From an uncultured Granulosicoccaceae bacterium (GTDB lineage Bacteria; Pseudomonadota; Gammaproteobacteria; CALCKW01): 7,192 nt of DNA. Position 1 is the first letter of the stretch. The number at the start of each line of letters is the position of its first letter. A model generated the notes under the pieces. That model had not been told where the DNA came from and ran no database searches. It saw only the letters and a program-made list of their open reading frames with translations. Shown in pieces: positions 6,064 to 7,192 of this stretch. The position numbers and the translations under genes are program-made. The stretch spans positions 1-7,192 of the forward strand of contig CALDHJ010000144.1 in assembly GCA_937941555.1 (NCBI GenBank), in the 5' to 3' direction.

Positions 6064-6082
6064 CGCCGCCTGCGCGGCGGCG
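6064..6082. other. Perfect GC hairpin (7-bp stem, 5-nt loop) in the intergenic gap
   Basis: CGCCGCC (6064-6070) pairs fully with GGCGGCG (6076-6082) around a TGCGC loop. It lies 20 bp after the stop of the 441-residue gene and 32 bp before the next start. The stem is strong, but the following bases (TGCCATAGTTGC) contain no T-run. It could pause transcription, stabilise an mRNA 3' end or be a partial terminator. A canonical intrinsic terminator is not supported. Confidence 0.45.
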
Positions 6083-6103
6083 TGCCATAGTTGCTGCTGG
6101 ATT

Positions 6104-6108
6104 AGGAG
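6104..6108 (+). promoter_or_regulatory. Shine-Dalgarno AGGAG
   Basis: AGGAG lies 6 bp upstream of the ATG at 6115. It is the strongest ribosome-binding site in the window and fixes the start of the peroxidase-related gene. Confidence 0.8.
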
Positions 6109-6114
6109 AGCAGC

Positions 6115-6684
6115 ATGACCAGCGCACTGTTTGATCACTCGGATACCGTTCTGGAAGACCTGCCCGACAGCGTTCGCGAGCGGATTCTGGCGGTGCAGGA
6201 GAAGGCCGGTTTCATTCCCAATGTCTTTCTCGCGTTGGCACGGCGTCCAGCCGAGTTCAATGCATTTTTCGACTACCACGACGCGATCATGAAGCGTGAC
6301 AGCGAGACGCTGTCGGTGGCTGACAGAGAGATGATTGTCGTTGTGGTCAGTGCTTTGAGTCGCTGCCAGTATTGCGTCGTCGCGCACGGCGCATTGTTGC
6401 GCATCTACACCAAAGACCCGCTGATCGCCGACCGTGTGGCCATCAACCACCGCAAGACCGATTTGAGCGACCGACAGCGCGCGATGCTCGACTACGCCGA
6501 GCGCGTGGCGCTGGAGTCGGATCGCATCGGCCCGGCAGACCATGCGCGATTGATCGAGGTCGGATTCAGCGACGAAGACGTCTGGGATATCACGGCAATA
6601 ACAGCATTCTTTGGCCTGTCGAACCGCCTGGCCAATGCCCTTGGCATGTTGCCAAACACTGAATTTTTCAGCATGGGCCGCTGA
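6115..6684 (+). CDS. Peroxidase-related enzyme, carboxymuconolactone decarboxylase/AhpD family
   Basis: A 189-residue protein of the CMD/AhpD-like all-helical family, of the usual length for the 'uncharacterised peroxidase-related enzyme' group. The redox motif is in SRCQYCVVAHGALLR: Cys84-x-x-Cys87 followed by His91, with Glu72 upstream in REMIVVVVSA. This is the arrangement used by AhpD-type alkylhydroperoxidases for thiol-based peroxide reduction. The N-terminal segment (EDLPDSVRERI...EKAGFIPNVFLALARRPAEF, two stretches in 14-48) and the C-terminal segment (FSDEDVWDITAITAFFGLSNRLAN, within 151-174) are also typical. Both cysteines and the histidine are present, so it is probably active; its physiological reductant and peroxide are unknown. 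It has an excellent AGGAG site and is followed after 22 bp by the acetoacetyl-CoA synthetase gene, so the two are probably co-transcribed. A link to ketone-body or branched-acid metabolism is only contextual. Confidence 0.9.
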   Translation: MTSALFDHSDTVLEDLPDSVRERILAVQEKAGFIPNVFLALARRPAEFNAFFDYHDAIMKRDSETLSVADREMIVVVVSALSRCQYCVVAHGALLRIYTKDPLIADRVAINHRKTDLSDRQRAMLDYAERVALESDRIGPADHARLIEVGFSDEDVWDITAITAFFGLSNRLANALGMLPNTEFFSMGR

Positions 6685-6706
6685 AGACACCCGGACACCG
6701 TACGAC

Positions 6707-7192
6707 ATGAGCGATCAATCTCAACACCCGCATGCGCCGGGCGAAGCACTCTGGCACCCGTCTGCACAAGACGTCGCCGACGCGGATATCACTCGATTTC
6801 AGCGGTCTGCAGAAGCCTTGACCGGGCAGCGGTTCGAATCCTACGAGGCGCTGCACGCCTGGTCGATTGAAGACACGGCGGGCTTTTGGGGACTTGTGTG
6901 GGAACACTGCGGCGTTATCGCCAGCGAGCAACCCAAACAGGTCTTTGTCCCCGGTGAGACGATCGACTCGTCGCAGTGGTTCGTCGGCGCCAAACTGAAT
7001 TTTGCCGAGAACCTGTTGCGCCGCCGCGATCAGGACACCGCGCTCTATTTTCGCGGCGAAGACCGCGTTGAGGCCGAACTGACCTGGGAGCAGTTGAGTC
7101 GGCTGGTGTCGCGCACGCAGCAGTTGCTGCGTCAGTGGGGCGTTGGTCGTGGCGATGTCGTGGCTGGCGTAATGCCGAATCTGCCCGAGGCG
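6707..7192 (+). CDS. aacS: Acetoacetate--CoA ligase, N-terminal part (runs off right edge)
   Basis: This is the first 162 codons of an acetoacetyl-CoA synthetase, which activates acetoacetate with ATP and CoA and returns ketone bodies or polyhydroxybutyrate-derived carbon to central metabolism. I translated it from the ATG at 6707. After a GEALWHPS opening (12-19) come the family's N-terminal cap signatures, FWGLVWEHCGV (60-70) and WFVGAKLNFAENLL (91-104). The AMP-binding domain then begins with LTWEQLSRLV (125-134) and GVGRGDVVAGVMPNLPEA (145-162). Full-length members have about 650 residues, so about a quarter is seen and the ATP-binding and catalytic loops lie outside. The start is 22 bp after the peroxidase-related stop, with no strong ribosome-binding site, which suggests co-transcription. 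The GAKLNFAENLL block favours acetoacetate over plain acetyl-CoA synthetases, but the truncation leaves some doubt about the substrate. Confidence 0.88.
   Translation, partial: MSDQSQHPHAPGEALWHPSAQDVADADITRFQRSAEALTGQRFESYEALHAWSIEDTAGFWGLVWEHCGVIASEQPKQVFVPGETIDSSQWFVGAKLNFAENLLRRRDQDTALYFRGEDRVEAELTWEQLSRLVSRTQQLLRQWGVGRGDVVAGVMPNLPEA

Noticed and set aside
6001..6708. A 235-codon open frame on the minus strand
   Set aside because: It is antisense to the peroxidase-related gene, which has a strong ribosome-binding site and a conserved redox motif.

Overview
This is a GC-rich, gene-dense stretch of bacterial chromosome, most likely from a Pseudomonadota (proteobacterium). The evidence for that is codon use, gene density and the families present; I cannot name a genus. 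No RNA genes, CRISPR arrays, insertion sequences or transposon ends are visible.

Left half (about 1-3573, minus strand): a tightly packed operon read right to left. It starts with a homologue of 2,5-dihydroxypyridine 5,6-dioxygenase (NicX type, iron ligands conserved). An alpha/beta hydrolase and an acyl-CoA-dehydrogenase-fold flavoprotein follow, each joined to the preceding gene by a 4-bp ATGA stop/start overlap. An AMP-forming acyl-CoA synthetase then runs off the left edge. The ring-cleaving enzyme and the hydrolase resemble the 2,5-dihydroxypyridine -> N-formylmaleamate -> maleamate steps of nicotinate-type catabolism. The other two genes are not part of the classical nic set.

Centre (3574-4619): an AT-rich control region separates this operon from a divergent plus-strand gene. 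That gene fuses an HpaC-like flavin reductase to a C-terminal MarR-type DNA-binding domain. A TTAAT-AC-ATTAA dyad in the control region is a candidate operator. The fusion could supply reduced flavin to a monooxygenase, control the operon, or both. The dehydrogenase-like protein lacks the usual catalytic glutamate, so it could be the oxygenase partner. Together these suggest a variant N-heteroaromatic (pyridine-type) degradation locus.

Right half (4620-7192, plus strand): a 99-bp gap full of overlapping inverted repeats is followed by three genes. They are an unrecognised 441-residue protein with a long acidic low-complexity tail and a basic C-terminus, a CMD/AhpD-type peroxidase-related enzyme, and the start of an acetoacetyl-CoA synthetase that runs off the right edge. 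Nothing in the sequence ties these three to the pyridine-type cluster, and they may be a separate locus.
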